A DNA stretch of 64,000 nucleotides, taken from Brasenia schreberi (Eukaryota > Streptophyta > Magnoliopsida > Nymphaeales > Cabombaceae). A program made the translations under genes and the position numbers. Numbering within the stretch: the first letter of the stretch is position 1; each line of letters opens with the position of its first letter. This document shows positions 11,788-22,746 of this stretch, piece after piece. The stretch lies in NCBI GenBank assembly GCA_036023115.1, contig JAYKKT010000048.1, positions 6,902,501 through 6,966,500 on the forward strand, read 5' to 3'. The notes beneath the pieces were generated by a model. It saw nothing but the letters and a program-made list of their open reading frames with translations, searched no databases and had not been told where the DNA came from.

Positions 11788-12227
11788 TGAGTGTTATCCA
11801 TATCGCATCGTGGGAAGCCACAATACGACATGGTAACTTGTATTGTATGATATAGGTTATCGTGCCATATCGTATGATACGAGCGATACGCCCAACTTTG
11901 TTTTTCAATTTTTTTTTAAATTTTTCAATTTTTTTTTCAATTTTTTTGCAGGTTTCTGGCCTCTCTTCACTTCTCTCCAAGGTATCCTCTGATATGCTTG
12001 TTTGGGATAACAAGCTGTGTATGTAACATGTAAATTCGAGTTTATAATTTTATTTATTGAATAAGAATAATTTATGAACAAATAAAAATTATGACAAAAT
12101 AATTTCCTTTTCTGTTGCCAACTTTTAGGTGTATTTCTGCTACCAGTTTCTAATTTCATGAAATCGCAAACAATGAAGAACAATTTGGTTGTCTCGGTTC
12201 ATTGAGTGGGCATTTCACTAAAAAAAC

Positions 12228-12412
12228 TAACAACTAACAACTAAGCCTTTTCCCATACTAGATGGGTCGACTACATGGATTCTTTTTTTTTAATAGAATC
12301 CATGGTAACTCCGACAAAGTTTTACGCTGGTTGTCGGAAGCCTAACACAACCCTCCTCCTTTATCCGGACTTGGGACTGGCCATGTAAGGGTCCCTTACA
12401 TGGACGGTTAGT
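12228..12412 (-). mobile_element. RTE-derived SINE-like insert
   Basis: The minus strand shows a head (agggacccttacatggcc, then cggataaaggaggagggttg) joined to the RTE 3' end (catggattc..gtagtcgaccc..ctagtatgggaaaagg) and a short ttgttagttgtt tail. It has no reading frame. It is the same family as 3621-3805 and 23310-23490. Confidence 0.75.
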
Positions 12413-12429
12413 GAATATTATGCAAAATT

Positions 12430-13260
12430 ACTTGGTTTATGGGATGAACTATAATTGTACGGAGGCTAAAAAATAAAGGTATTTGACCTATTATAGAGAG
12501 TCTCTTCTAAGTATAAAGCCGTTAAGGTTAATGTACTAGAAAGGAAAGACCCTTCCATAGGTATAGTTTACTCTTTACTGCGTAGAGAAGATAGAAGAAG
12601 ACTTAAAAAAATATGCATCCAATCCTAGTAAGATTGCATTCTCGAAAAAAATCCATATCAATCCATTTGTGAGAAAAGAGGATTTGGTTCTCGAAGTAGA
12701 AGATGGGACAACCTCTATGCAGAGAAAAAAGAAAAGTTGAGATGTTCTCAAGAATTCTCAAACAAAAGAACAATATTGGGATCTAATTATTAAGCCTAAT
12801 TTCATCAAGAACAAGATAAACTATACTAATATCTCAACAAGTTCATTAGAGAGTACTAATATGAGTACTACCACTGAATTGCTAAAGCATATAGAGAGAT
12901 TGGAATCATGGTTTGGTGAGCAACCTTCTACTTTTGAGTCCCAAGCCACTATGGCTCAGACTTCATCAATGGTGATGGTTAATTCTACTTCTTTTCGTAT
13001 ATAGGTTGTAGATTCTGGTGCAACTGACCATATGGTTAAGGATCAAAATTGTTTGTCTAATTAGAAGCTTCTTTATAACAAGGAGGTTATTAGATTGGTT
13101 GATAGCTCTAAGACATTCATAATAAAAAAGGGAAGTGCAAAACTTTTTCATGTCACTTACCCTTTGTTATGCATGCCTCAAGTTTTCCAATCAATTTGTT
13201 ATCTACAAATTCCCTCACTAGACTTCTAAATTGCTCAATTACTTTTTCTCCCTCTAGTTA
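12430..13260 (+). pseudogene. Copia gag/protease fragment
   Basis: A gag-like stretch (about 12450-12900) is followed by VVDSGATDHMVKDQNCLSN at about 13008-13065, the copia protease motif, then IRLVDSSKTFIIKKGSAKLF. There are many stops. This copia fragment is in + orientation and separate from the large copia element to its left. No LTRs were found. Confidence 0.75.
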
Positions 13261-13678
13261 GATCTTTGGGATCTAAAGATGGAGAGAATCTTTGATAATG
13301 GTAGCTTAAAAAAAGGAGCTATACATCCTTGAGCAAACAATCTAATAACCTCCTTGATTGGAAAATTTCACAACTTCACTATTTTAGGGTTCACCTTACA
13401 TGACTTCCATTGAGTTGAACATGATCAACATATGTGAGGCTTAACTCAGTCTGCGAAATGAGAAATGGAGCTCAAGCATTAGTTAAAAAGCTAGTCTCCA
13501 GTAAGAAGAAAAGGGAATATCATCAAGTAACAATATCACATCACTCAGGTGTCATAGACTCAATAATCAAAGAAATGGAGCTCATCGTTTTGCTCACATA
13601 TGAAAATTAGCAAATATGATAATTACATGTACAAAGATAGCAATTTGTTGTTAATTTTGATATATTAGATGAGTAGAT

Positions 13679-13810
13679 TATGGAAGATAACGAAGAAAAT
13701 GCACTCCTAACTGAAGAAGACATTGCATGGATTAATTTAAAAGGAGTGCAATAACATTATGAAGGAGATGAAGATTTTGATTTTGAAGCAGAAGGTGATG
13801 AGAAACTTTG
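13679..13810 (+). pseudogene. hAT transposase C-terminal tail inside copy A
   Basis: Translation gives NFDILDE-stop-IMEDNEENALLTEEDIAW, then HYEGDEDFDFEAEGDEKL before a stop. This matches the acidic C-terminus that follows the dimerization domain in plant hAT transposases (compare the large hAT's own tail at 3560-3260). One tryptophan codon reads as TAG, and another stop interrupts. The same tail is present in copy B on the opposite strand, so it belongs to the element family. Confidence 0.65.
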
Positions 13811-14154
13811 AATCTTCATCAAGGAGAAGATGAAGATTATTTAGTTAATGATTCTAATACAAATTTACAATATATAAAATGTAAATGTATTTCATTTTTT
13901 GCTTCAAAATATATAAACTTGGATGCAATTGTTCAATGTTGAATGCACAATATGTACTAAATTTTGCATTATATGAATTCAAAGAAATTACCAGATTTTT
14001 CTTAATTTTTCCAGATTTTTTTTTACTATTTTTTTCTTCTATTTTTTAAAATAATTTTCTATTTTTAAATATTAAAGTATGATACGATACGATATGCCCG
14101 TATCGTGGAGCCCAGTGATACGCGATACGATACGATACACGTTAGACAACACTG

Positions 14155-15029
14155 TATAAGACATGAAGTACTTAGAAAGGTCATGGATTTCACAACACCC
14201 CAAATATATTTGAATGCTTTTGTAGGAAATAGTTTCTATAGGAGAAGTGTCATTTTTCAGAAAATCCTCGAGTTTTTTGGTGATTTTGATTGTTGAATTA
14301 TTTGAGCTAATGACGTTTTGATTGTTGAGTTATTTGAATTGTGAAAGTGCAAGACATACTCCACTCTTTAGGTTCTCTAATAACTTTTAGTCCACTATCT
14401 CCGGTGATAGTGCTATACTTATGGTTAACATTGTTCCTCGACCTTTTAGATAATATGATTGATGGTCTCCATGATGATTTCTTTTTTTTCACATGTTAAA
14501 ATGCAACATGTATCTGGTCTTTAATACCAAAGAACATTATGCCAACAAGGCTAATGGAACTTACGAGGTTTATAAGAAAATGAAGAAAGAAGACCGTTAG
14601 TGAAGAAAAAGCAAAAATATCAAACGAACGAAGGACTATAGGTGGCACCTCCTTACCACAGAGCTCCGCGAACATGCTGAACAAGATTTTCTTCATGTAA
14701 AAGCTGCTCAATTTAGATCAGGTCTCCACACCTCCTCTCGCCAGGAGATACACGGTCAAAAGTGATGGCAACCCTTCCTCTTTATATTGACTTAAACAGT
14801 TGGGGCCCACTTTCCGCTTCTCATTTTCCCTTTGTGCACAAGGGGGTAAAGCTCCCAAAGTCCTCTTCGTTGAGAGGCCTTTGTGTGGAATCAGTCTTTT
14901 TGTCCCTGCCAACAACAGTTTTTGGATATCAAACGAACCTCTCCTCTTGGAGTTAAGCCGCTCCGCTCCACTTGTTGCGTGGGCTACTCCCACATGGGTG
15001 CACTACTATAATGCCCACTACTTAAGACA
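14155..15029. other. Unassigned sequence, LTR-like promoter region
   Basis: No gene was recognised. Positions 14155-14300 may be the 5' flank of the large hAT. About 14640-15000 is distinctly less AT-rich, with short GC-rich words and a ctctttatattgac TATA-like motif near 14780, and resembles an LTR or promoter fragment, but no partner LTR was found. Confidence 0.35.
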
Positions 15030-16890
15030 CAAGGCAAAACAAGGTGAAAAGGATTTTTATAGGATAGCTAAGGCTAGAGATAAGAAAATTAAGGATCTTA
15101 TTTTTATTATATGCATCAAGATGAGGATGAGAAGATTCTATTTATAGGTCATGATATTTTAAATAGATGGAAAGGTTATTATCATAAGCTTTAAAACAAA
15201 TATAGGTGCTAGTATTAGCTTAGGAGAGGTCACCAAATCACAAGAGTATATAAACCATTTTTATAGGATAGCTAAGGCTAGAGATAAGATATCTAAGACT
15301 AGAGATAAGAAAATAATTAAGGATCTTATTTTTATTATATGCATCAAGATAAGGATGAGAAGATTTTATTTATAGGTAATGATATTATAAATAGATTGAA
15401 GGGTTATTTTCATAAGCTTTAAAAAAAACAGGTTCTAGTAGTAGCTTATGAGAGTTCACCAAATCACAAGAGTATATAAACCACAATTTTTACTTACGTA
15501 TTCAAAAGAATAAAGTCAAAGAGACTCTTAAACTTATGAAAATTGGTAAATTTGTAAAACCATACAGTATTCCTATAGAAGTGTAGAAAATTCTAGGAGA
15601 AATGGGTATCACTTGACTTATAATATTATTTAATGACATGAAAAAACCAAAAGTTGCTTGAGAAATGGAGGAAGAGTAAATGATACCCATATATAAGAAT
15701 AAGGGAGGCATTTAGACTTGTGTGAATTATCGAGGCATCAAGTTGATGGGCCATACTATGAAATTATGGAAAATAATTATTGAAAGTAGGTTGTGACAAA
15801 TATTGGATATAACATAGAACCAATTTGAATTCATGCCAAAACGATCTACTATTGAGACTATTCACCTATTTTGAGGTCTTGTGTAATATTTTAGAGCAAA
15901 AAGGAAAAACCTCAATGTGATATTTATTGATATAAAAAAAGCTTATGATAGGGTCCAAAGAGATATTTTTTGGAGAACCTTGAAAAAGACATGTATCCTT
16001 TGATATATATCAATCTTATAAGAGACATGCATGATAGTGCACAAACATGTGTTAGAACCAATAAAGGGATGATGATTTTTTAAAGTTAATATTGGATTAC
16101 ATCAATAATCAACTTTAAGTTCATATTTATTTATATTGATCATTGACGAGTTAACAAAACAAATTCAAGATGAAGTATCTTGGTGTATGTTATTCACGGA
16201 TGACATTGTGTTAGTAGATGAGATCATGAAAAAAGTTAATAGCGAATGAAACTATGGAGGGTAACATTAGAAAGTAAAGACTTTTGACTTAGTAGAACAA
16301 AAACAAAATATATGGAATGCCAGTTTGATCATTTGGTCATTTCAGATGACAGAAAAATTAAAATTAACACATTGCATCCCTTGGAAGAAAAGTTTTAAAT
16401 ATCTAAAAGAAAAGTTTTAAATACCTAGGGTCAATTTTTTAGAATAAAGAAAAGTTGATGGAGATGTTACACATAGAATTAATGTTGATCGGTTAAAATA
16501 GAGAGGTGTATAAGGTATTTTATGTTACAAAAAGATACCATTAAAGTTGAAAGGTAAATCTGATATAGGAATACCAATTATACCACTATGCTTTATGGTT
16601 ATAAGTGTTGGCTAGTTAATTATTAACATGTACAAAAGATGTTTCTGACATAAATGAAGATGTTGAAATGGATGAGTAGTCACACAAGGGAAGACCGAAT
16701 ATACAATGGTGTTATTAAAAACAAATTGGGAGTGACTACAAAAGTATTGAAAGAAAACAATAAAAAATGATGTAGCTTATGTTGAGTTAACTGTTAGCAC
16801 GACACATGATCGAGTTCTATGGAAACAAAGAATCCATGTAGCCGACCCCATCCATCTAGTATGGGAGAAAGCTTAGTTGTAGTTGTTTGA
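15030..16890 (+). mobile_element. Degenerate RTE LINE with internal duplication
   Basis: On the plus strand the linker before RT begins at about 15050 (DFYRIAKARDKK). RT follows with IPIYKNKG and [17 protein letters not shown] near 15690-15770, FMPKRSTIETIHLF near 15830 and FIDIKKAYDRVQRD near 15925. The 3' end is at 16800-16885 (gaatccatgtagccgacc, then agcttagttgtagttgttt). Dozens of stops and frameshifts are present. A partial tandem duplication (15053-15256 and 15257-15470, offset about 204) repeats the RIAKARDK segment. It lies upstream of the lipid-synthase exons and may sit in their intron. Confidence 0.88.
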
Positions 16891-17374
16891 AAGTTTTTAT
16901 AAGTACATAGATGTAATACTCAAAGATTACCAAAATTGACTAAATTTGTTAAGGTTTGTGAGGCAGCTAATATAGTAGCTAACTTGATTTACTGGGAAAA
17001 AGTGGCCAGATTTATGGAGCCTACTATTTTCTCCAATTCCATTAAATTGGACAGTGTTTCTTTGAAAGCAAAATTTCTAGTCTGTAAATAAAGTTAACAT
17101 TTGATAAATTGTCAATAACCATCTATATCCCAAGAGTTCGGTGCTGATTTATAGAAAATTTTCAAGTTAAAATGTTAAACATGGTTTATAGTTGATGTGA
17201 GTGGTTTGTTCCAAACTGTTGATGGCATCTAATAGGCACCAGTTATATGGCATTTTCTAAATACACAAAACTAGTCTATTTGCAACCACTTGTTTCCTTG
17301 GATCTTTTATGTTCGACTTTTTACTGTTTGTGTTTTTTCAATGAAGATGCTGACATGTTAATTTTGACCACTAG
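16891..17374. other. AT-rich stretch, nothing recognised
   Basis: This lies between the LINE tail and the first visible phosphatidylglycerophosphate synthase exon and ends in a usable splice acceptor (ttttgaccactag, 17374). The exon that should precede it in the gene, encoding the LPTxLTLxRVAAVP-like segment, was looked for and not found here. Confidence 0.5.
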
Positions 17375-19077
17375 CATTTTACCTTGATGGTTGGTGTGCA
17401 ACAACAGCAACAACAGGCATCTTTCTGGCAGCAGCAGCAACAGACTGGCTTGATGGTTATCTTGCAAGAAAAGTATGCGTAGTTTTGACAATATTTAGAA
17501 GTTCATTTTCTAGGATTTTAGTCTGATTAGCTCTAATCCATTCTTTTAAGTAACTCTATTGATTGATGTTTTCTATACCAGATGAAACTTGGGTCTGCCT
17601 TTGGTGCATTTTTGGATCCTGTAGCTGATAAGGTAGTTTTAATTGTTTATCCTCTATTTATTCACAAAAGTAAATCCAATATTCTACTGACACTGCAATT
17701 TACTGTTTTCCTTAGTATAATTACGGTGTTCACTAATAGAATATATTGCTGATAATTGCTTACAGCTTATGGTTGCTGCAACACTGGTGTTGCTGTGCTC
17801 CAGACCCGTGGATGTTGTTGCATTTGGACATGTGCCATGGCTGCTATCAGTGCCCTCAATTGTTATAATTGGCAGAGAGGTCATTTCCTTATATCTATTG
17901 CTCTAACCATCATGGGTAACTTTAAAACAAGAGAGATTAGCTTATTTTCATAATGTTCTAGAAAATAGGCTGTTGCTGCGACTTCGTTTTTCTTTTGGGT
18001 GAAGCAACTTTGTAAATGGCGAGGGTTCACCCTTACATAGCAGTTTCCATGCCCACGTAAAGGAGGAGAGTTGCATTAGGTAGGACAAAGAACTCGGTCG
18101 AATATTTTACCCGGTTGTGTGATCTTTCCCATTCTAATGCACTAGGTTCCATCAGAACTCTAAAAGTTACAAGTATTTCTATGTGAATAGTGCTAGGATG
18201 GGAGACCTCCTAGCAAGACCTTGTGTTGCACCCTGTAATCGATCCCAACTAGTGTAGGGAATAAGTTTAACTAATGTTACAAAGGTTAAGATGCTGCGGT
18301 GAAACCTTTTCCTTATTCTGCTATTTCTTTTCATGTTCCCCCTTTTTTTGCCATTGTGTTGAGGCTCTTCTAGCTGGTTATATGAATTTCATTTGTAGTT
18401 TTTTGTACTGAAACACGGAAATAGTGAGTATCACACTCCACTGATGTAGCACGGATGCCTTTCATTTAAGAGGGGAAAACAAGAATAAAGTACTTATTAG
18501 TATGTATTTGCAAGGGTTTCGCCAGAAACACAGTTCATGAACTGTTGACAAGATCAGTAATCACATAAATGAGATCTACAAAGTGTATCAAGCAGCTAAG
18601 AGAAATGTGACAAAGTGAAAAAGAATGCCAAAGGCAAAATATGCCAATACTGCAAAAATAGAACTCTTATTTCAATGAGAAACAACTTACAATATCACGA
18701 AGAGAAAAACTATGTTTGATGGACAGTTAGCACTTGGCCTTCATATTGCACTAGCAGGGATATAATGGAGATATAGTGGATTAAGCAGTACACTGTGATT
18801 CAGAGCATAAACATAACTGTTAAAAGTTAATTGATAACATATATCTAGCATGTTTCATAGTCAATTCTTGTTATAAAATTGAAAATAAAAACAATTATGG
18901 TAAACAAAATAAAATGCTATGCAAACATTAGGCAAGCATAAAACTTATACATAATAAATTAGGGGAGTAGAAAACTAGGAGTAGAAAAGTATACATCTTA
19001 AACTATATTTTGGACTAAAAAGCAAGATTACTTTAACCATGTAATTCTTTTAATAATTGCATGAAGATATTCTAAAT

Positions 19078-19122
<45 letters not shown>

Positions 19123-19404
19123 TACATTTCATTAAGAATTAAACATACATATTACGAAATGCTGTTTAAACAAAACCTTAAAGATGACATGATAAGAAAT
19201 GAAATTAATGTTCATAGTGGATAAACGTAATAGTGATGATGACTCATACAATGTACTTAGTCATATAGCGGATTTGGCAGCCAGGTAGCAGACTCGGCGG
19301 CTGATATATAATGGCTTCATAATGCACAATTTTGCAGCCTTTACGAACACTACAAAATGATGGGCACTATATTGCTTTAGGGTCTGTTAAAATGCTATAG
19401 CAGC

Positions 19405-19499
<95 letters not shown>

Positions 19500-19830
19500 G
19501 TAATTTGAATTTCATGATGGACTATGCAGATAACCATGTCAGCAGTAAGGGAATGGGCTGCTTCCCAAGATACAAGCGTTCTCAAGGTTCTATCCTTAAC
19601 ACATACCCTGCTAAACTATTTCTTTTTCCTTTTTATACGTTGTTCATTGACATTGAATCAAATGACAGGCAGTTGCCGTGAGCAACTTGGGAAAATGGAA
19701 AACAGCTACTCAGATGACCGCCCTCACAATCCTCCTTGCTTCCAGAGATGGCAGGTTAGCTCCTTACAAGTTTAGCCCAATTTCCATTATTTTCTGATTG
19801 TGGTCACAGATACTGTTATGAAGAAACTGT

Positions 19831-19861
<31 letters not shown>

Positions 19862-20755
19862 ACAGTGTGTGTGTTTGTAAGTGTGTGGTGTATGTATATA
19901 TGTCCATATGCATGCATATCTCCTAAGAGGGTAGCTTGAAATCCATGTTATCCCATAATGTGTCATCCCCTTCATAAGATTAAAATGAAGGCACAAAATG
20001 GTTAATTTCCTCCTTTTTACTCATGATGCAAGGGTTTCACTTGTCTTGAAACATGATATCAAAGGCCATTCAACTGATCAAAGTTTTGTTGCAAGCAAGC
20101 CTGTCAACTCTTTCCGAGACTGTAATCTGTATATCACTGGTTACTGTCAGTTTCATGTTGAATCACCTAAGTTAGAATCATAGATATTGGGGATCTTGAG
20201 ATCTTCCTGGCCCCCTCGTATGGGTCCTTTTATTTAAGGGATCCACCTACATGGGTGCGAATTCCAAGTTCTCCTGCCAATACAAAAACAGCCAGGCGTT
20301 CACACCATAACCTGCAGCAATGGAGATGTGAAGGGTGCATGTGTTTCTTTCATGTGTTATCTTTTAGAAGCTGTGAAAAATGGAAGCTGTGATCAAGAAA
20401 TCATGGCTTTCTGGAAGTTAAGGCCTTAAGGGATCACATGGTGAAACAATCATACCTGAAACTTGAATGTGTACTATAACAAGGGAGTCATTTTTGAGAG
20501 TTCTTAACATGGATCCTTATTCTCCTGTGGAAAGAATTCTCATTTTCAAGTAAATTATTAGTTCCAAAAGCAGCTCAAATGCTTGCATTTTCAGCATCAT
20601 GTGACTATATTGTGTTTTTCCATGTATCTTACAGCCAGGTTGGTTCGAACCTTCTGGCAACTTCTGGCGTAGCTCTGTTGTACCTCTCGGCTTTCCTTGC
20701 TCTTTGGTCTTTGGTTGCCTACATGAGGGGTATCTGGAGAATATTTTTAAAGTAG
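17375..20755 (+). CDS. PGPS1: Phosphatidylglycerophosphate synthase, 3' six exons
   Basis: This enzyme transfers a phosphatidyl group from CDP-diacylglycerol to glycerol-3-phosphate, the committed step to phosphatidylglycerol in plastids and mitochondria. Exons: 17375-17472, 17582-17632, 17766-17879, 19530-19586, 19669-19754 and 20635-20755; all have GT..AG introns and join in frame to 174 residues plus TAG. The first two exons form the complete CDP-alcohol phosphotransferase signature DG-x2-AR-x8-G-x3-D-x3-D (DWLDGYLARK, then MKLGSAFGAFLDPVADK). Later exons give VPWLLSVPSIVIIGRE, ITMSAVREWAASQ, NLGKWKTATQMTALTILLA and a hydrophobic C-terminus ending MRGIWRIFLK. The first exon enters in phase 1 and lacks the roughly 60 upstream catalytic-domain residues plus the transit peptide, so 5' exons must lie further left. 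No frameshift was seen. Confidence 0.93.
18005..18110 (+). repeat. RTE-head-like sequence
   Basis: Words such as agggttcacccttacat and taaaggaggagagttgcat, then taggtagg, match the head of the RTE-derived SINE-like inserts in this window. It immediately precedes the 5S-like sequence inside the third visible intron of the PGPS gene. Confidence 0.5.
18113..18234 (+). pseudogene. 5S rRNA pseudogene in a PGPS intron
   Basis: The segment aligns end to end with plant 5S rRNA from memory of the consensus: ctaatgcactaggttcc corresponds to CTAATGCACCGGATCC, catcagaactc is identical, the internal promoter element reads gctaggatgggagacctcct (consensus CTAGGATGGGTGACCTCC), and the 3' end is gtgttgcaccct. 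The middle part (A box region) is diverged (agttacaagta for AGTTAAGCGTG). Its length of about 122 bases is normal. It lies in sense orientation with the host gene, is a single copy, and is unlikely to be an active rRNA gene. Confidence 0.85.
19078..19123. repeat. (AC)n(AT)n microsatellite
   Basis: About 11 AC units are followed by about 11 AT units. It lies in the PGPS intron between exons three and four. Confidence 0.95.
19404..19496. repeat. (CA)n(GA)n microsatellite
   Basis: A short CA run leads into about 41 GA units, ending 33 bases before a PGPS exon (19530). Being so near the acceptor, length changes could affect the intron's branch and polypyrimidine region, though the acceptor itself (ctatgcag) lies outside it. 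Confidence 0.95.
19832..19876. repeat. (TA)n(TG)n microsatellite
   Basis: A short TA run is followed by TG units in the last PGPS intron, ending in scattered tgtgtg words. Confidence 0.9.
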
Positions 20756-21712
20756 CCGACTTCTTCAAAGCTGATGGTGGGAAACGGTGGCAAGCGGCAT
20801 CCATCCAAGCACCTCCCAACTAGCTGATTGCTTTGAAGCCTGTGGTGGAAAATGATCAGGTTCCATTAAACGAATCAACCAAGTTTGATTAAGTTATTTC
20901 TCGAGAAGATCTAATGTTTGACCCCCCTGGTTTATAATTTCTGATTCATGAAGGTGCCGCTGTGTCTGGTGCGCTTCTGAACTGCACCAAATAATGTACA
21001 AATTTTGTTGTATAAATTGCTTGTAATCCAATAATCTCATGTACTAATTTAGTTTAGTAGTCTTATTTAGGAATGCAGATAGGAGCAATATTCTTCTGTG
21101 AAATTCTGAATGGAGAGATCGCATTGAATACAGAATAGTGCTTATGTAGTCAAATTTCTCAGGCTTTGAGACATTATTTATTGCAATGAGTTTGATTTTT
21201 TTCCTTCGGCATTTTATCTGCAAATTGTATTTCTTTGATTTATTTGTTTTGCTCATGCTTCTGGCTTTTGTTCATCATTCGTTTGATCTAATTATTCATT
21301 TCCTCCTAATCGGGAACCTAAGCCCAGAACCAAGACAGCTCTGATTTGGATATGAACTTCAGGGCTAGTTTGAAATTACTTTTGCTTAACCTAAAAGGCA
21401 CCAAATTGGCAACCTTAGCCCGAACCTACATTCAAGCTCACAAGCACTGCTCCGTTGGTTCCCTCGGAACTAAGGATGTGTTTGAATCGACAGAACACAA
21501 GGGTTGCAACCAGAAAAAGAGAGCCGTGCCGGACCCTGTATGGCTATTTTCCATCGGAACCACGATGAAGCAGCCTGAGCCATAATGCTCTTGTGCCATT
21601 TTGTTCCTATGCAGGCCATTGATGCAAACAACTCTTTAGGATGCTTGCGTATGCAGAACGCAATGGTGCATGGGGCTAGAAAATGAGACACACCGTGCAA
21701 GTCCTTGTTTTT
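20756..21712. other. 3' flank of PGPS, no gene recognised
   Basis: This holds the presumed 3' untranslated region (AT-rich, with aataatctc-type signals near 21030) and then unremarkable intergenic DNA. Short open frames at 21346-21700 have no recognisable domain. Confidence 0.5.
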
Positions 21713-21714
21713 GA

Positions 21715-21805
21715 GGGCCCGTTTTAGTGCCGGTCATGTATTCAAACAGTACTTGAAATTGAGGGTCTGACCCATGTGGTACTGTGAATCAAACAGACTC
21801 TAAAG
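21715..21805 (-). repeat. Short MITE-like repeat
   Basis: On the minus strand it starts agagtctgtttgattcacagt and contains ccacatgggtcagacc. The same kind of start (gggtgtgtttgattgacagt) occurs at 44875 and 57393, with a shared cacatggg word inside each. It is a small non-coding repeat family. Confidence 0.45.
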
Positions 21806-21849
21806 GATATGCATGTGATGTCGATTGATTATGCGTTTTTTTTTTGAAG

Positions 21850-21925
21850 AGACTATCCTGTGGAAACAAAGAATTCATGTAGCCGACCCCGTCTAGTATG
21901 AGAAAAGGCTCCGTTGTGTTTTTGT
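21850..21925 (+). mobile_element. RTE 3' tail fragment
   Basis: About 70 bases of the RTE 3' end (tggaaacaaagaattcatg, gtagccgaccccgtctag, gagaaaaggctccgttgtg) with a degraded TTG tail. It is a heavily 5'-truncated insertion. Confidence 0.8.
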
Positions 21926-21999
21926 ATGAACATTCGCAGCCCATGCATTTGCAGGGTGCATGTTCAAGTGCCTTCTTGACCCATTTTACGTTAGCGGGT

Positions 22000-22746
22000 A
22001 AGGAGAGACAGCCCTGTGGCACGCAAGAGGGGGTCGGCATGAACGGCGTGGAAGTTTGCGACTGAAGAGATGGCTTTGGATCCAACACGGGTGGTGGGCC
22101 TTGGGTGGACCTCGGATGGTGAATGGATCTCGCCGTGCGGAAGTGGGTTGGATCTGGAGCATAGTGTAGGATCTAGTCTCATTAGGTCATTTAGGATCCG
22201 TTCCATGCGAGCGGCATGGAGGTTTGCGACTGAAGAGATGGCTTTGGACCCAACAGGGGTGGTGGGCCTTGGCTGGACCATGGATGGTGAATGGATCTCG
22301 CCGAGCGGAAGTGGGTTGGATCTGGAGCATAGTGTAAGATCTAGTCTCGTTAGGTCATTTAGGATCCGTTCCATGTGAGTGGGTCTAGTGTAGGACTAAG
22401 TCTAATAACGGGAGTGGGATTAATGTCCTGTCCCATTTGAGTAGGGTGCTTGTAACCCGGTTTTCATAGAAAGGAACCGTCTAGGACTAGTTGGGAGTTC
22501 AGCGTTGGGCCTTGAGAGAGGAAGGCGAGAGAAAGGTGGGACTCGAGGACTCTCTTGCTGGTTGTTTTCTCAAGCGGATTTGGCTGTCGGATAAAGCTCT
22601 TGTAGCCGACCATTAATAAAGGAATCCATTTGGGATTTGTGTTAATTATGAGAAAAATTCTTTTTTGTGCATGTGTGTGTTCGGTTTTGAGATTAGGTTG
22701 GTTAGCACGAGGTGTATGCCGGTCACCGGAAACCTTCCAGTAACAT
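22000..22746 (+). repeat. Ty3-gypsy-type LTR remnant with internal 168-bp tandem duplication
   Basis: The segment is non-coding, contains gtgtaggactaagtctaata and ends near ccagtaacatact. It is followed at 22747 by tgacatccgagcat, a plausible degenerate methionine-tRNA primer site (TGGTATCAGAGC type). Units at about 22046-22213 and 22214-22380 are nearly identical (gtttgcgactgaagagatgg recurs with offset 168). A gag remnant follows in the same orientation at 23887, which supports calling this the 5' LTR. No second LTR was seen. Confidence 0.6.

Larger units (their letters stand above)
12219..13364. mobile_element. Nested insertion in copy A, flanked by atttcac
   Basis: Copy B is continuous where copy A is split: in B the sequence equivalent to gggcatttcacaacttcac is unbroken. 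In A the heptamer atttcac occurs at both 12212-12218 and 13365-13371, the signature of a target duplication around about 1.15 kb of foreign DNA. The insert holds an RTE-derived SINE-like unit and a copia fragment. Which of them inserted first is unclear. Confidence 0.75.
11788..14154 (+). mobile_element. hAT-family element, copy A (Pack-hAT relative, cargo lost)
   Basis: The outer ends read tgagtgttatccatatcgc (left) and, on the reverse complement of the right end, cagtgttgtctaacgtgt. Both ends have cgatacgatacg-type subterminal arrays. Flanking octamers cataagag and tataagac agree at 6 of 8 positions. Sequences 11810-12218 and 13365-14150 are closely similar to copy B (60057-62349) in reverse orientation. 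Compared with B, copy A lacks the MFSD5-like exons and has a 1.15-kb insertion at 12219-13364. The interior encodes a hAT transposase C-terminus (13679-13810). Confidence 0.75.

Noticed and set aside
20517..20819. 100-codon minus-strand frame
   Set aside because: Antisense to the last PGPS exon.
22070..22378. 102-codon frame with two similar halves
   Set aside because: It simply reads the 168-base tandem duplication in the LTR-like sequence.
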